DNA from: Pseudomonadota bacterium
Lineage (GTDB): Bacteria; Desulfobacterota; Desulfobacteria; Desulfobacterales; Desulfosarcinaceae
Assembly (NCBI GenBank): GCA_023435265.1
Contig: JAEYRZ010000007.1
Location: forward strand, 1 to 24,149
DNA: 24,149 bases
Direction: 5' to 3'
Shown: positions 6,736 through 15,210 of the stretch, piece after piece
Layout: each line of letters opens with the position of its first letter
Position numbering within the stretch: the first letter of the stretch is position 1
Notes under the pieces: model-generated
The model's database searches: none
The model's input: only the letters and a program-made list of their open reading frames with translations
Told to the model about the DNA's origin: nothing
Translations under genes and position numbers: made by a program

Positions 6736-7668
6736 ATGGTCCGTTTCAGGCTGCCGCTGCCGGCGATATTGGGTCTGATCCTGCTGCTGACGGGCTGCAG
6801 CAGCATGAATTTCCGTTCCGCCCCCGCAATAGAGACGATCAAAGCCGCCCGCGCCGGCGGCGGGCAGATGTACCGCGTGCCGGTAATGCTGTCCCAGGTT
6901 CCTGAAACGCCGAACGGGCATCGGTTGGGCGCGCTCTACCTGGAAAGTCTGGTCCAGGCCATTGAGAATGAAAATGGACGCATCGACCCGCTGGCGCCGG
7001 GCGAAGCCGGTTTCCCGGCATTCATGGCCGGCATGCCGAAGTCGGTCATCGGCGGCACCGGCGCTGTGGCCGATCGAGCCATGCAGGCCGCCCGGCAGCA
7101 GGGGTTTCAGGGTGTGGTTCTGGCGGCGGTCACGGACCTGCGGTTCAACAACCGGAATTGGGGATTTCTGTGGTTCCGGCGGACCAACTATTACCTGACC
7201 TTCGGTTTGACCGTCGACCTTTACGATCCCTTTACCGGGGCCAAACTGGTCAGCCGGCTGAAGGAAACCGTGCTTAAAATCGATGCGGACGAATACGAGC
7301 GCCTTCAGGAGGAGAGCGTTACGGAAGTCGAAGCGCTTGACGAGGCGATGACCGACACGGCGGAGGAATTCGGCGAACTCGTGGCCGACCAGATGGCCAG
7401 ACAGCCCTGGAAAGCCAGCGTGACCGCGGTGCAGAACGGCACGCTTCGGCTGGCCGCCGACCGTGACGCCTCACTGTCACCGGATGGGAAGGTGGCGATC
7501 TACGAAGCGCGCCGCGAACTGCGCAACCGCTTCGGCCAGAAATTCATCGTACCCGGAGCCAAAATCGCCGAGGCCCGCATCGCCCGGGTTGGCGACGGGT
7601 TTGTGGAGGTGGTCCTGGAAGAAAATGCCGATGTAAAGCCGGGCGACATCGCCGTCCACGTCCCTTGA
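6736..7668 (+). CDS. Predicted lipoprotein, unknown function (310 aa)
   Basis: The N-terminus is a clear lipoprotein signal: MVRFR, a hydrophobic core, and the lipobox LLTGC with Cys21 as the lipidation site. The mature protein should sit at a membrane facing the periplasm. About residues 45-200 contain mixed alpha/beta segments, with QGVVLAAVTDLRFNNRNWGF and LTFGLTVDLYDPFTGAKLVSR as the most strand-like parts. An acidic helical segment follows (VTEVEALDEAMTDTAEEFGE). The last about 80 residues (VTAVQNGTLRLAADRDASLS to VKPGDIAVHV) resemble the small beta-domain at the C-terminus of FlgT-like and other outer-membrane-associated lipoproteins, but I cannot confirm the family. ATG 6736 is preferred (GAGGGAG with 7-nt spacing, and the promoter position); ATG 6706 in the same frame is the alternative. 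The gene is convergent with the cyclase gene, 45 bases away. Confidence 0.8.
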   Translation: MVRFRLPLPAILGLILLLTGCSSMNFRSAPAIETIKAARAGGGQMYRVPVMLSQVPETPNGHRLGALYLESLVQAIENENGRIDPLAPGEAGFPAFMAGMPKSVIGGTGAVADRAMQAARQQGFQGVVLAAVTDLRFNNRNWGFLWFRRTNYYLTFGLTVDLYDPFTGAKLVSRLKETVLKIDADEYERLQEESVTEVEALDEAMTDTAEEFGELVADQMARQPWKASVTAVQNGTLRLAADRDASLSPDGKVAIYEARRELRNRFGQKFIVPGAKIAEARIARVGDGFVEVVLEENADVKPGDIAVHVP

Positions 7669-7713
7669 ATCCTGCCGCCCGCAGATGCCGCCGTACGTTC
7701 GCTTTCGGATGGG

Positions 7714-8724
7714 TCACCCCGCCGCGCCGCGGCCGCCGATGCGGTAAACCGGCATGGGCCGGTCGACGCCTTTGACCGAAACCGGCGGCAGGGCTTCGGC
7801 TTCGAAATTTCCATCCGCAGCCTTGCGATAGGTCGCCTCATCCAGCAGTATTTCGCCGCCGCGGGCGATCTGCTGCAGCCGCGCAGCCAGATTGACCGCC
7901 AGGCCGACCGACGTGAATTCCTTCCGGCGTTGTGAGCCCATGATTCCCGAGAAGACACTGCCGCTGGCGATGCCGATGCCGGTTTGCAGGCGCAGCCCGG
8001 ACTTGCGCTGCAGTTCGGCATCGATCCGCCGGGCTGCGGCCTGCATTTCCACCGCCGCCTGCACCGCGCGCAGGGCGTCGTCGGACTGCGCAACGGGCGC
8101 GCCGAAGACCACCATCATGCTGTCCCCGATGTGTTTGTCCAGGGTCCCCTTGTAGCGGTAGGCGATCTCGCCCATGGGATTGAAGTAGCTGTCGTTTAGA
8201 TACGCGACCAGTTCATCGGGTGTGACATACTGCGACATCCGGGTGAAGCCGCGGATGTCGGTGAACAGCACGGTCACCTCGCGTGAACTGGGGGCCAGCG
8301 CCGAAGGGGTCTGGCTGAGCAGGGCGTACACCTGTTCGCAGACGAACTGGCGCAGGTGCCTGCGCACCCAGATGTCGTGGATCTTGGCCCGCAGTTCGAT
8401 GTTGTCGAAGGGTTTGGTCAGAAAACCGTCGATTCCCGAGTTGGTGGCCTCGATGGCCGCCTCCATGGTCGCGTACCCGGTCAGAATGATGCGCGTGATT
8501 TCGGGGTTCAGCGATCCGATTGTGCGCAGCGTCTCCAGCCCGTTCAGGCCGGGCATCCTGAAATCCGAGATCACGGTGGCGATACCGCCCTTGTGGGCTT
8601 TGATGAATTCGATTCCCGCGCGGCCGGATTCGGCCGTGAACGTCCGATACGGTTCATGCTTCAAGGCGCGGACCAGCGACCGCCGCACCCCCTCTTCGTC
8701 ATCGATTAACAGCAGGGCTCTCAT
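7714..8724 (-). CDS. Response regulator fused to class III adenylate/guanylate cyclase (336 aa)
   Basis: Two domains. Residues 1-120 are a receiver with acidic pair Asp8/Asp9, phospho-acceptor Asp54 (VISDFRMPG), a Thr at 82 in LTGYAT and Lys104 (FLTKPF). After a short helical linker, residues 147-330 are a class III cyclase. The metal-binding Asp residues are Asp156 (LFTDIRGFT) and Asp201 (DKHIGDSMM), the base-recognition Lys is Lys197, and the transition-state residues are Asn278 and Arg282 (VNLAARL). The partner of Lys197 is Thr271 (EFTSVG) rather than Asp, the pattern of class IIIb cyclases, which usually make cAMP. The IGD motif often found before AVNLAARL reads VGL here. Phosphorylation by a histidine kinase should control cyclic nucleotide synthesis; no kinase is present in the window. 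The product is cytoplasmic. The start has a weak ribosome site (GGATCG). Confidence 0.92.
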   Translation of the reverse strand: MRALLLIDDEEGVRRSLVRALKHEPYRTFTAESGRAGIEFIKAHKGGIATVISDFRMPGLNGLETLRTIGSLNPEITRIILTGYATMEAAIEATNSGIDGFLTKPFDNIELRAKIHDIWVRRHLRQFVCEQVYALLSQTPSALAPSSREVTVLFTDIRGFTRMSQYVTPDELVAYLNDSYFNPMGEIAYRYKGTLDKHIGDSMMVVFGAPVAQSDDALRAVQAAVEMQAAARRIDAELQRKSGLRLQTGIGIASGSVFSGIMGSQRRKEFTSVGLAVNLAARLQQIARGGEILLDEATYRKAADGNFEAEALPPVSVKGVDRPMPVYRIGGRGAAG

Positions 8725-9030
8725 CGTCGATCCAAGAAGTATAAATTCAAGAAGCCTATACGCGCCCTTTTCGCCCGCGTGTCAGGCAGCCGCGGCACCG
8801 CGGAGGTCGGCCGGCATTCTGGTATCGATGGTTCGGGCGGCAACGAGGACGAAAGCGTCCGGATCAGGCAGGGTAGGAACGTGGTACCATACGGGACCGG
8901 GTTACGCAAGGGGCAGCGGCGGCTCAACCGTAATCGCCCCATCCAGCGCATGCATGAAAAAAAGCTTTTGACAGAATCATAAATACTAGATTAAATTCAT
9001 GTTAAATATATCAAAAAAACAAGGGCGGAA
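8725..9030. other. Divergent intergenic region
   Basis: This 306-base gap separates the divergent cyclase and GntR-regulator genes. I see no gene in it. Its right end changes abruptly to AT-rich sequence (about 8955-9030) and holds a promoter for the cassette, with TTAAAT repeated at 8991 and 9002 (period 11). The left part is GC-rich and unstructured to the eye. Confidence 0.5.
8968..8996 (+). promoter_or_regulatory. Putative promoter of the GntR-racemase-liv cassette
   Basis: Consensus TTGACA at 8968-8973 and TTAAAT at 8991-8996 (4 of 6) are separated by 17 bases, with transcription expected near 9003. The leader to the ATG at 9031 would be under 30 bases and includes the ribosome site GGGCGG. 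The second TTAAAT (9002-9007) overlaps the expected start point, so a bound regulator there would block transcription. Confidence 0.6.
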
Positions 9031-9699
9031 ATGAACAATAAAAATAAACAGTTGTCCCATAGGGAAAGGGTGTACAACGATCTGAAGAGCAAGATTATTT
9101 TCGGTCGTTACGCACCGGGCATGGTCCTGAGTGAAAAGGAAATCTGCAATGGCTTGAAAATTAGCCGGACACCGTATCGGGAAGCACTTTTGCGACTCGA
9201 ATTGGAAGGTCTTGTTCTGATCAAGCCCAAGGTCGGGGTCGTGGTGACCCACATCGATCTGCATGCACTCAAGGACGTTTTCGAACTGAGGACCATCTTG
9301 GAAGGGGTTGCCGCTCAGCTGGCCTTCAAAAGAGTTCAGCCGCACGATCTCAATGCCTTGAAGGAAATCGTCGAGAAAGCGGATGAACTCGGCCCCGCAG
9401 GAGATATCTTCGCTTTTCTGGACCTGGACGCAAGATTTCATCACATTATCTATGACGCCCAGGGAAACGCCATTTTGAAGGACATCCTCGAGAAACTATA
9501 CAATCAATGCATGCGTCTTTGGAATACCATCGGCAAGCAGGACCTGATGGTCGACCTGATCAAATCGTCCATTCTGGACATAAAGAAAGTCTACCAGGCA
9601 TTTCTGGACAACGAACCTTTGAAAGCCGAGGAACTGATCAAAGAGCATTTTGCGCACTACCTTCAAACCTTGTTTTCTCATTTGATCGGGAGAACTTAA
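9031..9699 (+). CDS. GntR family transcriptional regulator, FCD subfamily (222 aa)
   Basis: Residues 9-75 form a GntR winged helix: RVYNDLKSKIIFGRYAPG, then LSEKEICNGLKISRTPYREAL, then a wing LVLIKPKVGVVV. Residues 80-215 are the all-helical FCD (FadR C-terminal) ligand-binding domain with VFELRTILEGVAAQLA. FCD domains often bind a metal through Asp-x3-His and two later His. Here Asp133/His137 (DARFHH) and a late His206 (KEHF) are present, but the middle His seems to be missing (ILDIKKVYQAF, where EHxxIxxAI is usual). The product probably represses or activates the cassette in response to the imported compound or a metabolite of it. It is the first gene, one base before the racemase gene, so it would be self-regulated. 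Codon use is more AT-rich than in the fad genes. Confidence 0.9.
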   Translation: MNNKNKQLSHRERVYNDLKSKIIFGRYAPGMVLSEKEICNGLKISRTPYREALLRLELEGLVLIKPKVGVVVTHIDLHALKDVFELRTILEGVAAQLAFKRVQPHDLNALKEIVEKADELGPAGDIFAFLDLDARFHHIIYDAQGNAILKDILEKLYNQCMRLWNTIGKQDLMVDLIKSSILDIKKVYQAFLDNEPLKAEELIKEHFAHYLQTLFSHLIGRT

Positions 9700-9700
9700 A

Positions 9701-10441
9701 ATGGCTCTGTATCGCGCGGGACGTAAAGGGCAGTGCTGGTATGGCGAGTCCATAGGCATTCTGATCCTCGATGCGCAATATCCCTGTGTTCCGGGCAATG
9801 TGGGTAATGCAAGCACTTTCGACTTTCCGGTGCGCTACAAGGTAGTAAAAGAAGCTTCGATCGAGAGACTTCTTACGAAACGTGACAGATCCCTGCTCCA
9901 GCCGTTTTTGGAGGCTGCTTTGGATTTGCAGAATGAAGGCGTGAAGGCGATTACGGGAGCCTGCGGCTTCATGGCGCTTTTTCAACGCGAGCTCGCGGAG
10001 CACCTGGAGGTTCCGGTTTTTCTGTCGAGTCTGATTCAGATTCCGTTCATATGCAGAATCCTGCCTCGCGGTAAAAGGGTCGGCGTCATTTCGGCTGACT
10101 CGAAGGCACTCACGGCCGGTCATTTCGAAGCCGTGGGGGTCACCGGCGAAATGCCGGTCACAGTGTACGGGATGGAGGACCAGCCCGAATTCAGTCAGGC
10201 CGTACTACAGGAACGGGGCACCTTGAATTCCGATCTCATCGAACAAGAGATCATCGGCGTAGCAAAGCGTTTGACTCAAGACTACCCTGATACCGGTGCG
10301 ATACTGCTCGAGTGCAGTGACTTGCCCCCTTATGCCCAGTCTGTTCAAAGGGAAGTCAAACTGCCGGTATTCGATTTCATCACCATGATACGGTATGTGC
10401 ATTCAACCCTGGTAAGATCGCCTTTTTCCGGATTCATGTAA
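9701..10441 (+). CDS. Aspartate/glutamate racemase superfamily protein (246 aa)
   Basis: This belongs to the Asp/Glu/hydantoin racemase fold, which uses two cysteines as opposing acid-base residues. They lie here in ITGACGFMALF (Cys88) and ILLECSDLPPY (Cys205), in the expected two half-domains. VGVISADSKAL (127-137) is the usual strand and loop between the halves. The family epimerises alpha-amino acids or hydantoins without a cofactor; related proteins also act as decarboxylases or isomerases, so the reaction is not certain. The N-terminus has a family-typical GILILDAQYPCVPGNVGNA segment. The start lies one base past the regulator stop, with GGGAG as ribosome site, and the gene is followed 66 bases later by livH. 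Cytoplasmic. Within the cassette it would convert an imported D- or L-enantiomer. Confidence 0.82.
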   Translation: MALYRAGRKGQCWYGESIGILILDAQYPCVPGNVGNASTFDFPVRYKVVKEASIERLLTKRDRSLLQPFLEAALDLQNEGVKAITGACGFMALFQRELAEHLEVPVFLSSLIQIPFICRILPRGKRVGVISADSKALTAGHFEAVGVTGEMPVTVYGMEDQPEFSQAVLQERGTLNSDLIEQEIIGVAKRLTQDYPDTGAILLECSDLPPYAQSVQREVKLPVFDFITMIRYVHSTLVRSPFSGFM

Positions 10442-10507
10442 CATGCGCTCGCTCGGACGCGGTTTTCTTGTGCGGGTCGGCGACAGGAACAGTTCAGGGG
10501 AGCTTCC

Positions 10508-11383
10508 ATGTTTATTGACGTCTTGATCGTCGGAATAATGGTCGGAGCAATCTACGCCCTGGTGACAATCGGGTACAGCATGGTCTACGGCATGCTGAAG
10601 TTGATGAACTTCGCCCATGGCGATGTATATATTTTTGGAACCCTCCTGTGCTACACGCTCCTGACGAAGTCCCAGCTCAACCCTCTGGCGGCGGTGCTTC
10701 TGGCGGCACTGAGCGGCGGCGCACTCGCTTCACTGGTTGAATTCCTGGCCTATCGCCGCCTGAGAGCCGCACAGCACCGCATGATTTCGATGATCACCGC
10801 CCTGGGCGCCGCCTATGTGATTCAAAACAATTCCGAACGGACCTGGAGCAGCCAGGTCCTGCCTTTTCCTTCGCTGATTCCGGTGCATCAGGTGGATGTA
10901 TTCGGGCATCAGATTTCCATCACCCACATCATCACGCTGATCATAGCGATTTTCTTCATCATTTCCTTTAACCTGTTTTTGAAGCATCATAAAATGGGAA
11001 AAGCCATCATTTGCGTTGCCCAGGACATCACCACCTCCAGCCTGATGAGCATTCCGATCAATAAAATCATCACCATCGTATATTTTCTCGGCGGCGCGCT
11101 GGGCGTCATAGGAGGCATTCTCTACTCGACGACCTACAATGCCATTTCGCTGGGCATGGGCTTCAGGGGAACGATTGTGGCTTTTACGGCTGCGGTCATC
11201 GGCGGAATCGGAAGTATGAGCGGAACGCTCATCGGAGGCATGATCCTGGGGATCACCGAAAACATGGTCAGCGTCTACATTTCGAGCGCCTACAGGGATT
11301 CAATCACATTTTTGATTCTCATTCTCATTCTTCTATTCAAACCGACGGGTATCATGGGTTCCGTCGAGCAAGAAAAACTTTAA
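10508..11383 (+). CDS. livH: Branched-chain-type ABC transporter permease LivH (291 aa)
   Basis: One of the two membrane subunits of a HAAT (hydrophobic amino acid uptake) importer. The N-terminal signature GYSMVYGMLKLMNFAHGDVYI is characteristic of LivH, and about eight hydrophobic segments run through the protein, including AALSGGALASLVEFLAYRRL, the paired Ile-rich helices near 140-155 and the last helix at 265-282. Met and Gly-rich GGIGSMSGTLIGGMILG (about 235-251) is the conserved loop that contacts the ATPases. The start is an ATG with GGGGAG 5 nt upstream. It is followed by livM after 4 bases, so they are co-translated. The substrate cannot be inferred from a permease; relatives carry branched-chain amino acids, urea, amides or aromatic acids. 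Confidence 0.94.
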   Translation: MFIDVLIVGIMVGAIYALVTIGYSMVYGMLKLMNFAHGDVYIFGTLLCYTLLTKSQLNPLAAVLLAALSGGALASLVEFLAYRRLRAAQHRMISMITALGAAYVIQNNSERTWSSQVLPFPSLIPVHQVDVFGHQISITHIITLIIAIFFIISFNLFLKHHKMGKAIICVAQDITTSSLMSIPINKIITIVYFLGGALGVIGGILYSTTYNAISLGMGFRGTIVAFTAAVIGGIGSMSGTLIGGMILGITENMVSVYISSAYRDSITFLILILILLFKPTGIMGSVEQEKL

Positions 11384-11387
11384 TGAA

Positions 11388-12329
11388 ATGACTCCGATGA
11401 ACATGATTCAAAAACCGTACCTGCCCTATGTGCTGGCAATTCCCGCGGCAACCGCCCTGCCGTTCGTCCTGGAATCCGCTCCTTATCTGATCGGCATCGT
11501 CAACTTTATCATGATCTACTCGATTCTCTGCCTGGGGCTCAATTTGATTTTGGGGTACACCGGCCTCCTGTCGCTTGGACATGCCGCCTTTTACGGCATC
11601 GGAGGGTATGCGACCGCAATTCTCATGACGCGGCACGGATTCGGATTCTTCGCCGCGCTGGTGATCTCCGGCCTGCTTGCGGCCCTTTTCGGGTTTCTTT
11701 TAGGTCTTCCAACCCGCAAAGTCAGAGGAGACTATTTCTGCCTGCTCACCATTGCCTTCGGAGAAATTTTCAGGCTGGTCACCCAGGCATGGATCGATTT
11801 TACCGGAGGCGCCATGGGGATCGTCGGCATCCCCATCCCGAGGATCATCGGCTGGGAAATCACTTCGGAAATCGACTTCTACTTTTTAGGGCTGGCCATA
11901 CTCGCATTCACCTACTTTTCGCTGCATTTGCTGACCCAATCGAAATTCGGAAGGGCATTCGTCGCCATCCGCGAAGATGAACTCGCGGCGTCCGTTATGG
12001 GGATCAACGCACCGATCTACAAGATCCTCACGTTCGCAATCGGATCCTTTTATGCCGGTCTGGCCGGCAGTTATCTGGCAGTTTATCAGACCACCGTCAC
12101 GCCGTCTAATTTCAGGCTGGAGGAATCCTGCCTGATGATCATCATGGTCATTGTCGGGGGAATGGGACGTCTGGAGGCTACTTTCCCAGGAGTTGCCATC
12201 ATGGCGATCGCCATCGAACTGTTCAGGCCGATCGCCGAATTCAGGCTCCTTTTGATTGGCATGATCATGATCCTGGTTCTCTTATTCCGGCCCCAGGGCC
12301 TGTTGGGCGCCGCAGCATTTCGGGATTGA
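11388..12329 (+). CDS. livM: Branched-chain-type ABC transporter permease LivM (313 aa)
   Basis: The second permease of the importer. The diagnostic segment LGLNLILGYTGLLSLGHAAFYGIGGY (residues 45-70; quoted as LILGYTGLLSLGHAAF) is intact. GLPTRKVRGDYFCLLTIAFGEIFRL and the cytoplasmic coupling loop FVAIREDELAASVMGIN (about 188-204) are also present. About nine membrane segments are predicted. The first ATG at 11388 is taken as the start. Two more in-frame ATGs follow within six codons, so the exact start is uncertain by five residues. The stop lies 9 bases before the TTG start of livG. Confidence 0.94.
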   Translation: MTPMNMIQKPYLPYVLAIPAATALPFVLESAPYLIGIVNFIMIYSILCLGLNLILGYTGLLSLGHAAFYGIGGYATAILMTRHGFGFFAALVISGLLAALFGFLLGLPTRKVRGDYFCLLTIAFGEIFRLVTQAWIDFTGGAMGIVGIPIPRIIGWEITSEIDFYFLGLAILAFTYFSLHLLTQSKFGRAFVAIREDELAASVMGINAPIYKILTFAIGSFYAGLAGSYLAVYQTTVTPSNFRLEESCLMIIMVIVGGMGRLEATFPGVAIMAIAIELFRPIAEFRLLLIGMIMILVLLFRPQGLLGAAAFRD

Positions 12330-12338
12330 GAGGAAAAG

Positions 12339-13106
12339 TTGCCCCTACTCGAGACACGCACCATCAGCAAACGGTTCGGGGGGATCTCCGCCGTCAAATC
12401 CATCACGCTCGATTTGATGCCCGGCGAGATCGTCGGAATGATCGGCCCCAACGGTTCCGGCAAATCTTCCCTGATCAATCTGCTGTCTGGAATTTACACA
12501 CCCGACGAGGGGCAAATATTTTTCAGCGGAGAGAATATCACCAATCTGCCGGCGTATGCGGTAACAAGCAAAGGCATCGCCCGCACGTTCCAGAATTTGA
12601 GGGTATTCGGCAATGTCACCGTCCTGGACAACCTGCTCATCGGCCGGCACTGCAAGATCCCGAACTCCCTGTGGGGGCTGCACTTCAATCCGATCGGCGC
12701 CAGGCGGGTGGAGCGGGAGGCTCAGGACTCGGTCCTGGCGCTGCTCGATCTGGTGAACCTGTATGATAGAAGAAACGCTTTCGCCAGAAACCTGCCTTAT
12801 GGAGATCAACGCCTGCTGGAAATCTGCAGGGCCCTGGCATCGGATCCGAAACTGCTTCTGCTGGACGAACCATGTGCCGGAATGAACCCTGCGGAGATGG
12901 AAACGCTCGCTGCATTTCTCAAGACGCTCCAGCAAAGAGGCATCACCATATTCATCATCGAGCACAATATGAAATTCATTATGTCGCTGGCGGAGCGGAT
13001 CATCGTTATGAACGCCGGCGAGAAGTTCAAGGAAGGGCTGCCCTCCGAAATACAGAGTGACATCCAGGTCCAGAAGATCTATCTGGGCGAAGAGGAAGAG
13101 GTATGA
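12339..13106 (+). CDS. livG: Branched-chain-type ABC transporter ATPase LivG (255 aa)
   Basis: The larger ATPase subunit. Walker A is GPNGSGKS (36-43), the Q-loop is TFQNLR (Gln85), the signature is degenerate as LPYGDQR (152-158), which is normal for LivG, Walker B with catalytic Glu is LLLLDEP (Glu177), and the switch His is in IIEHN (His209). The LivG-specific insert between the Q-loop and signature is present. The start codon is TTG, supported by AGAGG 5 nt upstream; no ATG is usable without cutting the first beta strand. It overlaps livF by 4 bases (ATGA), which indicates translational coupling. It energises the LivHM channel at the cytoplasmic face. Confidence 0.95.
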   Translation: MPLLETRTISKRFGGISAVKSITLDLMPGEIVGMIGPNGSGKSSLINLLSGIYTPDEGQIFFSGENITNLPAYAVTSKGIARTFQNLRVFGNVTVLDNLLIGRHCKIPNSLWGLHFNPIGARRVEREAQDSVLALLDLVNLYDRRNAFARNLPYGDQRLLEICRALASDPKLLLLDEPCAGMNPAEMETLAAFLKTLQQRGITIFIIEHNMKFIMSLAERIIVMNAGEKFKEGLPSEIQSDIQVQKIYLGEEEEV

Positions 13107-13852
13107 TGCTTTCGGTGCAAGGGGTCCATGCACAGTACGGTAAGATAAAAGTGCTCCATGACATTTCTCTGCGGCTCGGCGAGGGAGAGAGCGTTGCCCT
13201 GATCGGCGCGAATGGCGCGGGCAAAACGACATTCCTGAAGGTCCTTTCGGGCATCGTGCGTGCTTCCCAGGGAGATATAGAATTCATGGGGCGCAGGATC
13301 GTCAATTTGATTCCAGAAAAAATCTCCAGCGCCGGTATTTCCCACGTACCCGAAGGGCGCAGGGTTTTCGCCAAATCAACTGTGCTCACGAATTTGGAGA
13401 TGGGCGCGTTCCACAGAAAGGACAAGCCTGAAATCAAGAGGGATTTGCGAAAGTGCTTCGACCTGTTCCCGATTCTGGGAGAACGTCAGAACCAGATGGC
13501 CGGCACGCTCAGCGGCGGCGAACAACAGATGCTGGCAATCGCCAGAGGTCTGATGGCGCGTCCGAAACTGCTGCTTTTGGACGAACCCTCCATGGGACTC
13601 GCACCCTTTCTGGTGAATGAAATTTTCAAAACTATCAAGAAACTTCTTTTTGAAAACATATCGATTCTCCTGGTCGAGCAAAATGTGAAGAAAGCGCTTA
13701 AAATCACCCAGCGCGCCTACGTTATGGAACTGGGCCGAATTGTTCAAAGTGGGCCTTCGGAGAAGCTGCTGGTATCGGATGAGATCAGGAAAACCTATCT
13801 CGGAGAAGTAAGTCATTCGGTTCCGCGCGCGGAAGCGGAGGCGGGAAGATAG
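13103..13852 (+). CDS. livF: Branched-chain-type ABC transporter ATPase LivF (249 aa)
   Basis: The shorter ATPase partner of LivG. Walker A is GANGAGKTT (35-43), the Q-loop region reads HVPEGRRVF (the LivF form with Glu in place of Gln), the signature is LSGGEQQ (136-142), Walker B and catalytic Glu are LLLLDEPSMGLAP (Glu161), and the switch region reads LLVEQN with Gln in place of His, as is usual for LivF. The start ATG overlaps the livG stop. The C-terminal part past about residue 235 is a short charged tail. About 100 bases separate it from the binding-protein gene. Confidence 0.95.
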   Translation: MMLSVQGVHAQYGKIKVLHDISLRLGEGESVALIGANGAGKTTFLKVLSGIVRASQGDIEFMGRRIVNLIPEKISSAGISHVPEGRRVFAKSTVLTNLEMGAFHRKDKPEIKRDLRKCFDLFPILGERQNQMAGTLSGGEQQMLAIARGLMARPKLLLLDEPSMGLAPFLVNEIFKTIKKLLFENISILLVEQNVKKALKITQRAYVMELGRIVQSGPSEKLLVSDEIRKTYLGEVSHSVPRAEAEAGR

Positions 13853-13950
13853 AACCGGTTTGCAGGTCGAATGAACGGGAAGGAGGTTTGCCGGGTAAAA
13901 GGACGTTCCAAAGTTCTTCCATTCAATCCAATTTTCAGAGGAGGCAGGCC

Positions 13951-15099
13951 ATGTGCAAAAAACTTGTTGTCGCATTCGCAGTCATGTTTTTTTTGTGTGC
14001 CCTGACGGGACCCGCCTGGGCGGGTGATGGCGTGGAAAAATCAAAAAAAACGATCCGTCTTTCGGGCTTCGATTCGGTCACTGGAAAATACGGCGACTAC
14101 GGCACCGGCAATAAACGAGGAATGGAGGTTGCGATAGAGCAGATCAACAGCGAGGGCGGAATAGCGGATGGACCGCTCAGCGGATACAAACTCGCTTTGA
14201 CGTTCGAGGATGACCGGGGGGACCCCAAGGAAGCCGCAAATATCGCGAAGAAGTTGTCCAACGGGAATTATCTTGCCGTGCTCGGCCCCACGATGAGTTC
14301 CTGCGCGTTGGCGGCAACGCCGGTATTCTCGAGAAGCGGTGTCCCCAACATCATCACCTATGCGCAAGCGGTAACCATCACCGAACAGGGGTTCGGCAAC
14401 ATTGCGCGGTTGACCTACACGACCAGAAGCGTCGCGCTGCATATGGCTGAAAAAGTCAAGGAGCAGTTCAACAAGAAATCCGTCGCCATCATCAGCGAGA
14501 ACCAGGACTACGGGCAGCAGCTGTTGAAATCTTTTAAAGAGAAGGCCAAAGAACTGGGTGTCCAAGTGGTTTCGGAAAGCGTGATCGTCCCGGGGCAGGA
14601 CATCGACTTCAAATCCGTTTTGCTGCAAGCCAAAGCAAAAAACCCGGACATGCTGCTCACGTTCCTGACATACAACGAAGGCGGTTTGCTGGTGAAACAG
14701 TGCCGCCAGATGGGATGGGCAATACCCGTTTACGGCCCCAATTCGCTGACCGAGGCGAAATTTTTCGAATTGGCCGGTGATGTCGGTGAATTTTACCTGG
14801 TGCTCTCGCCGACTCTCGATGTGACGCGGCCGGAAGCCAAAAAATTTGTTGATCTATGGAATAAAAAATACGAAGGTTTGCCGCCCATGGCGGCGATTTA
14901 CGGATACGATGCCGTCATGGTTTCGAAAGCGGTTATCGAGTCGGGCGGCGTGGATCGTGCGGCCTTTGTCAAAAACCTGAAGAAGGTCAAGGTGGGCGGC
15001 ATCGGGACCCCGGTATACGAATTCGACACCGCTGGTGAAGTGAAGCAACCGTCGCTGGTCACCATGACCGGGCAGCAGTTCGCCAAAGAGAATTTATAG
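13951..15099 (+). CDS. LivK-type periplasmic substrate-binding protein (382 aa)
   Basis: A type 1 periplasmic binding protein (receptor family ligand-binding fold). It has a Sec signal peptide: CKK, a hydrophobic stretch, and AWA before GDG, giving cleavage after residue 24. The mature protein has the family pattern: GKYGDYGTGNKRGMEVAIEQIN, then LTFEDDRGDPKEAANIAKKL, LAVLGPTMSSCALAATPVF (ligand-loop serines), VAIISENQDYGQQLLKSFKEKAK, PDMLLTFLTYNEGGLLVKQC, and YGYDAVMVSKAVIES. The ligand cannot be fixed from sequence. The start at 13951 has GAGGAGG 6 nt upstream. An in-frame TTG at 13888 is unlikely because its nearest Shine-Dalgarno is only 1 nt away and it would mask the signal peptide. The protein delivers substrate to LivHM. 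Confidence 0.93.
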   Translation: MCKKLVVAFAVMFFLCALTGPAWAGDGVEKSKKTIRLSGFDSVTGKYGDYGTGNKRGMEVAIEQINSEGGIADGPLSGYKLALTFEDDRGDPKEAANIAKKLSNGNYLAVLGPTMSSCALAATPVFSRSGVPNIITYAQAVTITEQGFGNIARLTYTTRSVALHMAEKVKEQFNKKSVAIISENQDYGQQLLKSFKEKAKELGVQVVSESVIVPGQDIDFKSVLLQAKAKNPDMLLTFLTYNEGGLLVKQCRQMGWAIPVYGPNSLTEAKFFELAGDVGEFYLVLSPTLDVTRPEAKKFVDLWNKKYEGLPPMAAIYGYDAVMVSKAVIESGGVDRAAFVKNLKKVKVGGIGTPVYEFDTAGEVKQPSLVTMTGQQFAKENL

Positions 15100-15101
15100 C
15101 A

Positions 15102-15124
15102 TTCACCGAATTCATGTTCGTGAA
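15102..15124. repeat. Weak hairpin after the binding-protein gene
   Basis: TTCACCGAA (15102-15110) pairs with TTCGTGAA (15117-15124) with one bulged C and a 6-nt loop. It lies just after the stop of the binding-protein gene and lacks a T-run. It may protect the upstream mRNA or partly attenuate transcription into the oxidoreductase gene. Confidence 0.35.
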
Positions 15125-15210
15125 GGTGATGGGGATTCCCTGGCAAACGCCTGACATCCTGGTCCGGGAATCCTCTTTTCAAAGAATCTGCAGCAGAAAT
15201 CGGATCAACA

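Noticed and set aside
13888..13950. A longer N-terminus for the binding protein from an in-frame TTG.
   Set aside because: Shine-Dalgarno is only 1 nt from it, and the extension would block the signal peptide that starts at 13951.
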